DNA of 64,000 nucleotides from Sphingobacterium olei (lineage in GTDB: Bacteria > Bacteroidota > Bacteroidia > Sphingobacteriales > Sphingobacteriaceae), in assembly GCF_005048855.1 (NCBI RefSeq), contig NZ_SUME01000012.1, forward strand, positions 1 to 64,000, read 5' to 3'. Shown piece after piece: positions 25,488 through 34,593 of the stretch; the stretch's first letter is position 1; each line of letters starts with the position of its first letter. Under the pieces are notes generated by a model that had not been told where the DNA came from, searched no databases, and worked only from the letters and a program-made list of their open reading frames with translations. The position numbers were made by a program, and so were the translations under genes.

Positions 25488-26879
25488 TTATTTGTATAGT
25501 TCTTTTTGTTGCTCTTTCCATTGTTTCGAAAATGATTTGTTTGGAAATTTTGGTAGTTCTCTATTCTTTCCCCATGATTTTTTGAAAAAGTTGCGGACAA
25601 AAAAGTTTTTAAATTTTCCTCCAAATAAATCAATTAGTTTCCGTCTTTGAATGGCATAGGTAAACCCTTTCCACATCCTTTTTTCCATTGGTGTCGCTAG
25701 GTTTTCCTGGACAGCATCTCGTCTGTTTAGCAATAACATTTTTTGAATATCGATGCCTACAGGGCACACTTCCGTACATTTGCCACAGAGACTCGATGCG
25801 TAGGATAAATGTTTGAATTCTTTCATCCCACTAAGATGTGGTGAGATTAGAGAACCAATTGGTCCTTGATAAGTGGTGTCGTATGTATGGCCACCAATAT
25901 TTTGGTAAATAGGACATACGTTCAGGCAAGAGCCACAGCGTATACAATATAGTCCTTGGCGTTGCTCCTTTTGTTCCAGAAGATTTGTCCGGCCATTATC
26001 AAGTAGTATAACATACATCTCGCGAGGACCATCTGTATCTGTTTCCTGCCTAGGCCCATTTAAAATCGTGTTGTATACGGTTAAATTTTGGCCCGTTCCA
26101 TGTGATGCCAATAGGGGCCAGAACAGATCAAGATCCATCATGCTCGGGATCATTTTCTCAATGCCTACTATAGCTATATGCACATCGGGAAAGGTGGTCG
26201 TCAAACGGGCATTTCCCTCATTTTCCGTAATTGCAATACTGCCTGTATCTGCGACCAGAAAGTTGGCTCCTGAAATACCAATGTCTGCAGAAGTATATTT
26301 TTGACGAAGTAATTCGCGTGCTTTTAAAGTAAGCTGTTCTGCAGTGGCATCGAGAGGAGTTCCGAACTTCTCATGAAATAATTTAGCGATGTCTTCCAGG
26401 CTTAGGTGCATGGCTGGTGTGACAAAATGATAGGGCTTGTGATCTAAAAGTTGAATAATATATTCACCTAGGTCACTTTCAATTGTTTCTACTCCTTTTT
26501 CTGCAAAGAAATGATTCAACTCAATTTCTTCGGTTGCCATAGATTTGGATTTTATCACCGAGTTCGCATTATGCATCTCCATGATTTTCCATATTTCTTG
26601 ACGTGCCTCTTCAGCATTATTTGCCCAGATTACTTTACCACCTCGTTTGGTGAAATTAGTTTCAAATTCTACCAAATAGCGGTCAAGGTTTTCCATCACT
26701 TTCCACTTTACGAGATTGGCTTTCTTCTTCGAATTTGCTAAATCGTGAAATTTGCCCTTTCCTCTGTCGAAAGCCATATTGTACTTGTCAATATTTGTCG
26801 TAATAATATCGCGATGGCGTTGGTCAAAAGATTTGATCGCGCTATCCGTTAAAAATTTATCTGCAATAGTTTGCGGCAT
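25488..26879 (-). CDS. lutB: LutB/LldF-type iron-sulfur protein of lactate utilisation
   Basis: 463 residues. The N-terminal LUD domain (about 60-290) includes SKSMATEEIELN and GVETIESDLGEYIIQL. It is followed by a double 4Fe-4S ferredoxin region, CIRCGSCLNVCPIYQ and CGKCTEVCPVGID, and a helical C-terminus. In LutABC, LutB is the membrane-associated iron-sulfur subunit of non-flavin lactate oxidation. Partners LutA and LutC are not adjacent and not in this window, so the complex must be encoded elsewhere or the protein acts differently. A -7 box TATTTTTG on the minus strand (26910-26903) lies 24 bp before the ATG. Confidence 0.88.
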   Translation of the reverse strand: MPQTIADKFLTDSAIKSFDQRHRDIITTNIDKYNMAFDRGKGKFHDLANSKKKANLVKWKVMENLDRYLVEFETNFTKRGGKVIWANNAEEARQEIWKIMEMHNANSVIKSKSMATEEIELNHFFAEKGVETIESDLGEYIIQLLDHKPYHFVTPAMHLSLEDIAKLFHEKFGTPLDATAEQLTLKARELLRQKYTSADIGISGANFLVADTGSIAITENEGNARLTTTFPDVHIAIVGIEKMIPSMMDLDLFWPLLASHGTGQNLTVYNTILNGPRQETDTDGPREMYVILLDNGRTNLLEQKEQRQGLYCIRCGSCLNVCPIYQNIGGHTYDTTYQGPIGSLISPHLSGMKEFKHLSYASSLCGKCTEVCPVGIDIQKMLLLNRRDAVQENLATPMEKRMWKGFTYAIQRRKLIDLFGGKFKNFFVRNFFKKSWGKNRELPKFPNKSFSKQWKEQQKELYK

Positions 26880-26902
26880 GAAGCTCCTTTACTAATCTGA
26901 TT

Positions 26903-26938
26903 CAAAAATAAAAGTTGGTTACAGGATAACCAACTTTT
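26903..26938 (-). promoter_or_regulatory. lutB promoter overlapping an 11-bp inverted repeat
   Basis: TATTTTTG on the minus strand (26910-26903) fits TANNTTTG. Directly upstream lies AAAGTTGGTTA-N5-TAACCAACTTT (26911-26937). The repeat is the expected position for the aspS terminator, since aspS also reads leftward, but it also covers the -33 region of lutB and could be an operator. Confidence 0.55.
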
Positions 26939-26975
26939 AAATATAACGTAAAATATTTAAATCTCTTGTATATAC

Positions 26976-28730
26976 TTATTTGGTTTTGATAGCAAGTGCT
27001 AGGCTTAATTCGTTCAATTGTTCTGGCGCGACAGTAGAAGGAGCATCAATCATGACATCACGTCCAGAATTGTTTTTCGGAAAAGCAATGACATCTCGAA
27101 TGGTATCGTGTCCCGCAAAAATGGAAACTAAACGGTCGAAACCGAACGCCAAACCGCCATGTGGAGGAGCTCCGTACGTGAAGGCTTCCATTAAAAACCC
27201 AAACTGCTTCTGTGCTTCTTCCGGAGTGAACCCTAGATGTTTGAACATTAACGATTGCAATTCCTTGTCGTGGATACGGATAGAACCACCACCTATCTCT
27301 ACACCATTGATGACCAAATCATATGCATTAGCTCTTACTTCTCCAGGATTAGTGTCTAATAGCGTAATGTCCTCTGGCTTTGGAGAGGTAAAAGGATGAT
27401 GCATTGCGTGATAACGTGCTGTATCTTCATCCCATTCCAATAATGGAAAATCCATTACCCATAAAGGAGAGAATTTGTTTTTATCACGTAGCCCCAGTTG
27501 ATTGCCTATTTCAAGACGCAACTCGTTTAATTGTTTCCGCACTTTATCGGTCGGTCCAGCCATGATTAAGAATAAATCCCCTGGTTTTCCTTCAAAAGCA
27601 TGGTTCCATTTTTCCAATTCTCCCGGATTATAAAATTTGTCTACTGAAGATTTTATGGAGCCATCTTCATTATGGCGTGCATATACCAAACCTGCGGCGC
27701 CTATTTGTGGACGTTTTACAAAATCCGTCAATGCGTCTAGTTGTTTTCGTGTGTAGGGTGCAGCTCCGGGCGCCTTAATTCCCACTACTAATTCAGCTTG
27801 GTCAAAAACTGGAAAACCTTTATCTTTTACGATGTCATTAAGTTCTACGAATTGCATACCAAATCGTGTGTCCGGTTTATCTGACCCATATAATCGCATA
27901 GCATCCGCATAAGTCATGCGTGGCACTTGACCTAAATCGATGTTTTTTACCTTACTAAATAAATGCTTTGTCAAGCCTTCAAACATGTTTAAGATGTCTT
28001 CTTGCTCCACAAAAGACATTTCGCAGTCAATCTGTGTGAATTCTGGTTGACGATCGGCACGTAAATCCTCATCCCGGAAACATTTTACAATTTGAAAATA
28101 GCGGTCAAATCCTGATACCATTAATAATTGCTTGAATGTCTGAGGTGACTGAGGTAGTGCATAAAATTCGCCCGGATTCATACGGGAAGGCACGACGAAA
28201 TCGCGAGCACCTTCGGGTGTAGATTTAATTAGGACAGGAGTTTCTACTTCGAGAAAATTTTGTTCGTCTAGATAACGTCGGATTTCCTGCGCCATTTTGT
28301 GGCGTAAAATTAAATTTTCACGAACGGGATTACGTCTCAAATCTAAATAGCGGAATTTCATCCGTATATCATCGCCACCATCCGTTTCATCTTCTATGGT
28401 AAAGGGAGGTAATTTGGCTTCATTTAATATGTCTAAAGAAGAAACCTTTATTTCGATTTCTCCGGTAGGGATTTTTGAATTTTTATTCGAACGTTCGATT
28501 ACAGTTCCTGTTACTTTTATAACAAACTCGCGACCTAATTCTCTTGCTTTCGCCCGCAAGCTGTCGTCATCGTCACTATTGAAAGTCAATTGAGTGATCC
28601 CGTATCGGTCACGGACATCAATAAAAGTCATTCCTCCCAAATCACGCGATTTTTGAACCCAGCCACTTAGTGTTACCGTATTTCCCAAATCGGCAATTCT
28701 TAATTCGCCACAAGTATGTGTTCTGTGCAT
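26976..28730 (-). CDS. aspS: Aspartyl-tRNA synthetase
   Basis: 584 residues from the ATG at 28730; an in-frame TTG lies 6 bp further upstream. The protein has an OB-fold anticodon-binding domain at the N-terminus (LSGWVQKSRDLGGMTFIDVRDR), class II motif 2 (CFRDEDLRADRQPEFTQID), a bacterial GAD insertion domain in the middle, and motif 3 (GLAFGFDRLVSIFAG) at the end. It charges tRNA-Asp with aspartate. Size and the GAD insert match the bacterial-type enzyme. A hairpin follows, then the lutB gene on the same strand. Confidence 0.97.
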   Translation of the reverse strand: MHRTHTCGELRIADLGNTVTLSGWVQKSRDLGGMTFIDVRDRYGITQLTFNSDDDDSLRAKARELGREFVIKVTGTVIERSNKNSKIPTGEIEIKVSSLDILNEAKLPPFTIEDETDGGDDIRMKFRYLDLRRNPVRENLILRHKMAQEIRRYLDEQNFLEVETPVLIKSTPEGARDFVVPSRMNPGEFYALPQSPQTFKQLLMVSGFDRYFQIVKCFRDEDLRADRQPEFTQIDCEMSFVEQEDILNMFEGLTKHLFSKVKNIDLGQVPRMTYADAMRLYGSDKPDTRFGMQFVELNDIVKDKGFPVFDQAELVVGIKAPGAAPYTRKQLDALTDFVKRPQIGAAGLVYARHNEDGSIKSSVDKFYNPGELEKWNHAFEGKPGDLFLIMAGPTDKVRKQLNELRLEIGNQLGLRDKNKFSPLWVMDFPLLEWDEDTARYHAMHHPFTSPKPEDITLLDTNPGEVRANAYDLVINGVEIGGGSIRIHDKELQSLMFKHLGFTPEEAQKQFGFLMEAFTYGAPPHGGLAFGFDRLVSIFAGHDTIRDVIAFPKNNSGRDVMIDAPSTVAPEQLNELSLALAIKTK

Positions 28731-29173
28731 TACCAAATAAAAATTAAAAAGTAAAAAATGAAAAAATTAATTTGCTGCTCTGTCCGCTTAAACTACTGGA
28801 AAAAATTAAATTAAGATTTCACGCAAAATTATCGGATTTTGAGGAGAATAACGAATGATATAGGGGAATATCTGAAAGAATTTATGATCCTCCACTCTCG
28901 CCCACTCATGTGCCATTTTTGCTTAAATATTTTAAAATTTGTGCTCTTTTTACACTGCATTTGTATTTAAATGTCACGGAAAACCTTTTTTTGTCATGAA
29001 AACAATTTTGTTGCCTATCAATAATAAAGTTATTTATCATGTAATTAAAGGGTGTTTTTGGAAACGAAATATAGTATCTTCTTTATGTGGAAAACTTTTT
29101 TGTGGGAGATTGTGGGGGAAAGTGGGGGAAAGTGTATACTTTTACATTAGAATTTAATTACGACAGATAGCCC
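28731..29173. other. Intergenic region between divergent aspS and mraZ
   Basis: This 443-bp non-coding stretch is the longest in the window. The left two thirds is A/T-rich and shows no clear gene; a 72-codon frame at 28939-29157 has unnatural composition and covers the mraZ control region. The right end holds a TGTGGAAAA element and the GTGGG repeats before mraZ. I see no tRNA or riboswitch fold. Confidence 0.6.
29086..29144 (+). promoter_or_regulatory. mraZ promoter with MraZ-box-like direct repeats
   Basis: Three 10-bp direct repeats lie head to tail: GTGGGAGATT (29102-29111), GTGGGGGAAA (29112-29121) and GTGGGGGAAA (29122-29131), followed by a partial GTG. A near-consensus -7 box TACTTTTA lies at 29137-29144. 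TGTGGAAAA at 29086-29094 may be a degenerate extra copy or a DnaA-type box. MraZ proteins bind TGGG-type direct repeats at their own promoters, so autoregulation of the whole dcw cluster is the natural reading. Confidence 0.75.
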
Positions 29174-29647
29174 ATGATTCAACTTATCGGAGAATTCGAA
29201 TGTAAGTTGGACGCCAAAGGAAGGTTGGTAGTCCCAGCCGCGCTCAAAAGGCAATTGCCTGATGTTGAGCGTGAAGGGCTTATTGTGAATAGAGGGTTCG
29301 AGAAAAATTTGGTGATTTATACGCGTGAAGAATGGGATAAGCAGGCAGCTAAAATTTCGAAGTTGAATACATTTAATGCAAAGAATAGGGAGTTTGTGCG
29401 TCAGTTTATGCGTGGAGCTACTATTCTTAATCTAGACTCAGCTGGAAGGGTGCTATTGCCAAAGGTGCTGCTTGACTACGCGAAAATAGAGGGAGATGTC
29501 GTGCTGGCGTGTCAGTTTGATAAAATAGAAGTGTGGCCGAAGGGAGTTTATGATGAAATGATGAATGGTGGAGTGGATGACGATTTCGCATCCTTGGCTG
29601 AGGAAGTGATGGGTGGTTTTGATTTTGGAGGATCAATAGATGGCTAG
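29174..29647 (+). CDS. mraZ: Transcriptional regulator MraZ
   Basis: 157 residues with two tandem SpoVT/AbrB-like half-domains: GEFECKLDAKGRLVVPAALK (about 5-24) and LDSAGRVLLPKVLLDYAKI in the second half, the two DAKGR/DSAGR signatures of MraZ. It forms ring oligomers and controls the dcw operon from GTGGG repeats, which are present directly upstream. Its 3' end overlaps rsmH by 8 bp, with a GGAGG ribosome binding site for rsmH inside mraZ. Confidence 0.96.
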   Translation: MIQLIGEFECKLDAKGRLVVPAALKRQLPDVEREGLIVNRGFEKNLVIYTREEWDKQAAKISKLNTFNAKNREFVRQFMRGATILNLDSAGRVLLPKVLLDYAKIEGDVVLACQFDKIEVWPKGVYDEMMNGGVDDDFASLAEEVMGGFDFGGSIDG

Positions 29648-30560
29648 AGAAGAAGTATATCATATACCTGTCATGCTTCAAGAGTGTATTGAAGCATTGG
29701 AGATCAAGCCGGATGGCGTGTACGTAGATGTCACATTTGGTGGCGGTGGTCACTCCCGTGAAATTATGAAACACTTAGGCGAACATGGTAGACTAATTGC
29801 TTTTGATCAGGATCCTGACGCGTTGAATAATATTATTGAAGACGATCGTTTTTTGCTGATTCATCAGAATTTCAAATTCATGAAAAATAACCTGCGTCTT
29901 CAGGGAGTAAGACAAGTGGATGGCATATTGGCCGACCTGGGTGTCTCCTCTCATCAGTTTGATGATGCGGAACGCGGTTTTTCCATTCGGTTTGAAGCAG
30001 ACCTGGATATGCGTATGGATCAGGTGTCGGATTTGGATGCAAAAAAGGTGCTGAATACGTATACAGAAGAGGATTTACATCGGATTTTTGGCATGTATGG
30101 TGAGGTTCAGAATGCACGGTCCTTGGCTAAAACAATAGTTACCGCCCGTCTCACGAAAAAAATTGAGACGGTGGCGGGTTTGAAAGAGGTTATTAAAAGA
30201 TTGGTGCCGAAAGGAAAGGAACATAAATATCATGCGCAGGTTTTTCAGGCTTTGCGTATAGAAGTGAACAGGGAGTTGGAGGCTTTGCAGGAATTTTTAA
30301 TGCAAACAGTGTCTCTACTTAAACCCGGGGGGCGATTGGTGGTCATGTCGTATCATTCGTTAGAAGATAGGTTGGTGAAAAATTTCATGATCAAAGGTAA
30401 GTTTAGAGGAGAAGTGGAAAAGGATTTCTTTGGGAACGAGATAAAGCCTTTTCAGGTTGTTGGTCGGAAAGCGGTAACGGCGGGAGTTAAGGAATTGGAA
30501 TCGAATAATCGCTCACGTAGTGCAAAATTGAGAATAGCGGAAAAAATAGAGCAATCCTAG
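29640..30560 (+). CDS. rsmH: 16S rRNA m4C1402 methyltransferase RsmH (MraW)
   Basis: 306 residues. The SAM-binding motif VDVTFGGGGHSREIM sits near residue 30, and ILADLGVSSHQFDDAERGFS and MSYHSLEDRLVKNF are family signatures. It N4-methylates C1402 of 16S rRNA in the P site. It is the second dcw gene in the usual position after mraZ. A strong GGAGG lies about 9 bp before the ATG. Confidence 0.97.
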   Translation: MAREEVYHIPVMLQECIEALEIKPDGVYVDVTFGGGGHSREIMKHLGEHGRLIAFDQDPDALNNIIEDDRFLLIHQNFKFMKNNLRLQGVRQVDGILADLGVSSHQFDDAERGFSIRFEADLDMRMDQVSDLDAKKVLNTYTEEDLHRIFGMYGEVQNARSLAKTIVTARLTKKIETVAGLKEVIKRLVPKGKEHKYHAQVFQALRIEVNRELEALQEFLMQTVSLLKPGGRLVVMSYHSLEDRLVKNFMIKGKFRGEVEKDFFGNEIKPFQVVGRKAVTAGVKELESNNRSRSAKLRIAEKIEQS

Positions 30561-30565
30561 ATCGT

Positions 30566-30976
30566 ATGTCTAGAAAGAACACAATAAAAAATAAGGAGTT
30601 AAGTGAGGATATCCAAGAGGAGTTGTCCGATGCGGTCGAAGAAAAGGTAGAGGAAACTCGGAATTTTCTTCGTTCTATTTTTGCGCCAAAACAGCTTTCG
30701 ATGTATTTGGTGACAAAGAATCTTCCTTTTATTGCATTCTTAGCTTTTTTAGGATTGCTGTATATTTCTAATCGGCATTTGGCGGAGCGAACAGTGCGAC
30801 AAATCGATCGATTGGGTAGAGAAGTAAAGGAGCTGAGTTGGGACTATAAGTCGTTGTCTGCTGAGTTGATGAAATTAACGACGCAATCGGAAATAGCCAA
30901 AAGAGCGGATACGTTGGGATTAAAGGAGAGAACACAGCCGCCCATTAAACTGGAAGTAGTAAAAGACAAAAAGTAA
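30566..30976 (+). CDS. ftsL: FtsL-like division protein
   Basis: 136 residues. A charged cytosolic N-terminus (about 1-47) is followed by one membrane helix (about 50-68; LPFIAFLAFLGLLYI) and a periplasmic coiled coil beginning RTVRQIDRLGREVKELSWDYKSLSAELMKLTTQSEIAKRADTLGLK. This is the bitopic layout of FtsL and its Bacteroidota variant. It should form the FtsQLB-type complex that activates FtsWI. The assignment rests on topology and position between rsmH and ftsI, since FtsL sequences diverge quickly. Confidence 0.82.
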   Translation: MSRKNTIKNKELSEDIQEELSDAVEEKVEETRNFLRSIFAPKQLSMYLVTKNLPFIAFLAFLGLLYISNRHLAERTVRQIDRLGREVKELSWDYKSLSAELMKLTTQSEIAKRADTLGLKERTQPPIKLEVVKDKK

Positions 30977-31003
30977 TAGTATTAAAAGATTAAAAGCGAA
31001 TAA

Positions 31004-33130
31004 ATGAATATAAGGAAATCCATATTGGTAAGGGTATACCTGGCGTTCGGGCTGATGGTCTTTGGTGCCTTGGCAGTTTTTGCTAAACTTGTTCATTTAC
31101 AGTATATCGACGGTGGTGAATGGCGTGCGATAGCAGATAGCCTGACGATACAGGAACGTATTGTGGAGGCAGCCCGGGGAAATATTTATTCTAATGATGG
31201 TAGCTTATTGGCGACTTCTGTTCCTGAATATGAAATACGTTTTGATGCAATGGCCATTCCAGTTGAACGTAACGATGTTTTTAATTCTAAAGTAGATTCT
31301 TTAGCAAACAGCCTTGCTGGATTTTTTAAAGATAAATCAGCACGACAATATTTGGTGACATTAAAGGACGCTCGTGCGAAAAAACAGCGGTATGTGTTGA
31401 TAAAACGAAATGTTTCGCATCAGGATCTTAAGGAATTGAAACAATTTCCATTGTTGAAAACCTTTAAGGAAGGGAAATCTCGTTTCTCCGGTGGTCTGGT
31501 TGCTGTCCGTCAAAATAAACGGATTCTTCCATTTACTAATTTAGCTGCTCGAACGATCGGATATAAAAATGCTAAAGGAATAGATACTGTTCTTGTAGGT
31601 CTGGAAGGAGCGTATGGTAATTATATAGACGGGAAAAGTGGTGCTCAAATGATGCAGCGTATTGCTGGCGGAGTGTGGGTTCCTTTGAATCGTGAAATTG
31701 AGGTGGCTCCAGTTGACGGTTCGGATATCATTGCGACTATTGATGTCAATATGCAGGATATGGCGCAACGTGCGCTAGAGAAGCAATTAAAAATTAGTAA
31801 TGCCGATAATGGCTGTGTCGTACTGATGGAAGTTGCAACGGGAGAAGTACGTGCTATAGCAAATTTCACAAAAGACACCGATGGGGAATACCGCGAGAAA
31901 TTCAACTACGCAATAGCGCACGGAGCAGACCCAGGCTCCACATTTAAACTAGCCTCCTATCTGGCTGCGTTGGATGATGGGTTGATAGATACCAATACAA
32001 TCGTGGATGTTGGGAATGGAACGTATAAGGTGCCTTCTCATACTATCCGAGACTCACATGCTCCTAAAAAATCTAAGATGACCGCGAAAGAGGCCTTTGA
32101 GGAATCTTCGAATGTCGGTATTACAAAATTGATAAATACACACTATGGAAGTAATCCGGCAAAATTTACGGCCAAATTGCATAAGTGGGGTTTGCATCAA
32201 CCTTTGGGATTGCAAATTCCTGGCGAGGGGATTCCTATTGTAAAGACTCCCGAAAATAGAAGCTGGAGTAAGCTGTCCTTAATACAGATGGCATATGGCT
32301 ACGAGCTGAAGTTAACACCTTTGCAAACTTTAGTGTTATATAATGCAGTAGCCAATGATGGGAAAATGGTTGCGCCGTTATTTGTGAAAGAAATTCGTCA
32401 TTTAGGAAATACCGTGCAAAAATTTAATGCCCGTGTTATCAATAAACAGATTGCTTCCAACGAAGCGATTCAAAAAATACAGGAAATGTTAGAAGGGGTG
32501 ATGATAAAAGGTACAGGCAAGAAATTGGCTAGCCCTTTGTATACCTCGGCGGGGAAGACAGGCACGGCTCAGATGGCAGATGGAGCCAAGGGGTATGGAG
32601 CTCGGCGGTATCAATCTTCATTTGCGGGGTATTTTCCAGCGGATAAACCTAAATATTCCATGATCGTAGTGATCCGTAATCCTCGTAATGGATATTATGG
32701 AGGGGCAATAGCGGGGCCTGTATTCAAAGAGCTAGCAGATATGGTTTTTGCTAATGATTTATCGCTTCATGGTACGTTTGCTACTCGTAAAGTAAATGTA
32801 GCTGGTTCAAAAATACCTTTAACGCTGAAGGGGTCAAAAGAGGCTTCAGTAAAGGTATACGAGGCTTTGGGTATAAAATCAATTAACTGGAGTACAATTT
32901 CACAAAATACAGCAGACACATCGTCAAGAGGCATTCCATTTTCGGAGGTGTCCGTTCAGGAGGGAGTGGTACCAGACGTAGTAGGAATGGGTTTAGCCGA
33001 CGCCTTGTATACCATGGAAAACGCGGGCTTTAAAGCGCAAATATATGGTAAAGGAAAGGTAGCAAACCAATCGTTAATACCGGGAGAGAAATTAAAATTG
33101 GGTACAAACGTGGCAATTCAATTGCATTGA
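31004..33130 (+). CDS. ftsI: Division-specific penicillin-binding protein (FtsI/PBP3) with PASTA domain
   Basis: 708 residues. An N-terminal membrane anchor (about 8-30) is followed by a PBP dimerisation region and a transpeptidase domain. The transpeptidase carries Ser312-Thr-Phe-Lys315 (active site), Ser368-Ser-Asn370 and Lys518-Thr-Gly520. The last 60 residues (VVPDVVGMGLADALYTMENAGF) form one PASTA domain, a feature of Spo/VanD-type PBPs in Gram-positives and of Bacteroidota FtsI. It crosslinks septal peptidoglycan in partnership with FtsW, encoded downstream. The gap to murE is 1 bp. Confidence 0.95.
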   Translation: MNIRKSILVRVYLAFGLMVFGALAVFAKLVHLQYIDGGEWRAIADSLTIQERIVEAARGNIYSNDGSLLATSVPEYEIRFDAMAIPVERNDVFNSKVDSLANSLAGFFKDKSARQYLVTLKDARAKKQRYVLIKRNVSHQDLKELKQFPLLKTFKEGKSRFSGGLVAVRQNKRILPFTNLAARTIGYKNAKGIDTVLVGLEGAYGNYIDGKSGAQMMQRIAGGVWVPLNREIEVAPVDGSDIIATIDVNMQDMAQRALEKQLKISNADNGCVVLMEVATGEVRAIANFTKDTDGEYREKFNYAIAHGADPGSTFKLASYLAALDDGLIDTNTIVDVGNGTYKVPSHTIRDSHAPKKSKMTAKEAFEESSNVGITKLINTHYGSNPAKFTAKLHKWGLHQPLGLQIPGEGIPIVKTPENRSWSKLSLIQMAYGYELKLTPLQTLVLYNAVANDGKMVAPLFVKEIRHLGNTVQKFNARVINKQIASNEAIQKIQEMLEGVMIKGTGKKLASPLYTSAGKTGTAQMADGAKGYGARRYQSSFAGYFPADKPKYSMIVVIRNPRNGYYGGAIAGPVFKELADMVFANDLSLHGTFATRKVNVAGSKIPLTLKGSKEASVKVYEALGIKSINWSTISQNTADTSSRGIPFSEVSVQEGVVPDVVGMGLADALYTMENAGFKAQIYGKGKVANQSLIPGEKLKLGTNVAIQLH

Positions 33131-33131
33131 T

Positions 33132-34586
33132 ATGATACTGAAAGAATTATTGCATGCTATTCCTGTGGTTCAGGTTGTCGGTTCACTAGACGTGGAAGTG
33201 GCATCGGTGTGTTTTGATTCGCGTAAGGTCGAAAAAAATACATTATTCGTTGCGATAAAGGGCGTTCATACGGACGGACATCTCTATGTTGACAAAGCGA
33301 TTTCGATGAGCGCTTCAGCTGTATTAGTGGAACAACTTCCGGAGCAACTGGACGATAACATTACGTATGTGGTTGTGTATGATACATCTTATGCGTTAGG
33401 CATCGCAGCCTCGAATTTTTACGGTAGTCCGTCAAAAGAGTTAAAGCTCGTGGGAATTACAGGCACAAATGGTAAAACGACAGTAGCCACGTTGCTCTTT
33501 AATCTTTTCCGATATCTGGGGTATCAGGTTGGTCTTTTGTCTACGGTAGAGAATAAAATAGGGGATCGGATTATTCCTGCAACGCATACGACACCAGATC
33601 CTGTGGCTTTGAATAAATTGTTATCTGATATGGTGGATGAGGGTTGTGATTATTGCTTTATGGAAGTGAGCTCACACGCTGTTGTGCAGCAACGTATTGC
33701 TGGACTGCGATTCGCAGGTGGGGTTTTTACGAATATTACGCATGATCATCTTGATTTCCATGGCAGTTTTGATAATTATATTAAAGCAAAAAAGAAGTTT
33801 TTTGATGATTTAGATCGTTATGCCTTTACGCTTACTAATACGGATGATAAAAATGGACAAGTGATGCTTCAGAACACTTTTGCACATAAAAAAACATATG
33901 GTTTGCATCATGTTGCGGATTTTAAAGCAAAGGTAATAGAAAGTCATTTTGATGGCATGCTGTTGCAGATCGATTCGCATGAGGTATGGGTAAAGTTGGT
34001 AGGCGGTTTTAACGCGTATAATCTTTTGGCAGTATATGGTGCCGCTATTTTATTGGAACAAGAAACGTTGAAAATCTTGACGGCTATTAGTGAGATTACG
34101 GGAGCTCAGGGTAGATTCGAAACTGTTCGTTCTAAAAATGGAATTTTCGGAATAGTAGATTATGCGCACACGCCGGATGCGGTCGAAAATGTATTGGAGA
34201 CAATAAAGGATTTGAAAGTAGTTGGGCAGCAAATTATAACCGTGCTCGGATGTGGAGGAGATCGTGATAAGACCAAACGTCCGGAAATGGCAAAGGTTGC
34301 GCTAAAATATAGCGATAAAGTCATTATCACTTCAGATAATCCGCGTACCGAAGATCCATTGGCTATTATCAAAGATATGGAAGCAGGGATTCCTATTGAT
34401 AAGAAAAAGAATGTGTTTACCATTTCTGATAGAAGAGAAGCTATTCGTGCTGCTTGTCACATAGCTGCTGCCGGAGATATCGTCTTGATAGCAGGAAAAG
34501 GACATGAAAAGTATCAAGAAGTTAATGGTGTAAGGCATCATTTTGATGACAAAGAAGAATTAGAGAAAACATTTAACGAACAATAA
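33132..34586 (+). CDS. murE: UDP-MurNAc-L-Ala-D-Glu ligase MurE, meso-diaminopimelate type
   Basis: 484 residues. The ATP loop GITGTNGKTT lies at 109-117. A DNPRTEDP motif near residue 400 indicates addition of meso-diaminopimelate; lysine-adding enzymes differ at this motif. The three-domain Mur ligase layout and length are normal. It adds the third residue to the peptidoglycan stem peptide in the cytosol. It begins 1 bp after ftsI and ends 7 bp before mraY. murF, often next, is absent here. Confidence 0.96.
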   Translation: MILKELLHAIPVVQVVGSLDVEVASVCFDSRKVEKNTLFVAIKGVHTDGHLYVDKAISMSASAVLVEQLPEQLDDNITYVVVYDTSYALGIAASNFYGSPSKELKLVGITGTNGKTTVATLLFNLFRYLGYQVGLLSTVENKIGDRIIPATHTTPDPVALNKLLSDMVDEGCDYCFMEVSSHAVVQQRIAGLRFAGGVFTNITHDHLDFHGSFDNYIKAKKKFFDDLDRYAFTLTNTDDKNGQVMLQNTFAHKKTYGLHHVADFKAKVIESHFDGMLLQIDSHEVWVKLVGGFNAYNLLAVYGAAILLEQETLKILTAISEITGAQGRFETVRSKNGIFGIVDYAHTPDAVENVLETIKDLKVVGQQIITVLGCGGDRDKTKRPEMAKVALKYSDKVIITSDNPRTEDPLAIIKDMEAGIPIDKKKNVFTISDRREAIRAACHIAAAGDIVLIAGKGHEKYQEVNGVRHHFDDKEELEKTFNEQ

Positions 34587-34593
34587 TAAATCG

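Noticed and set aside
28939..29157. 72-codon plus-strand frame ahead of mraZ
   Set aside because: Its sequence runs through the GTGGG repeats and the mraZ -7 region and is rich in Cys, Phe and Trp, as expected from random A/T- and G-rich DNA. No ribosome site.
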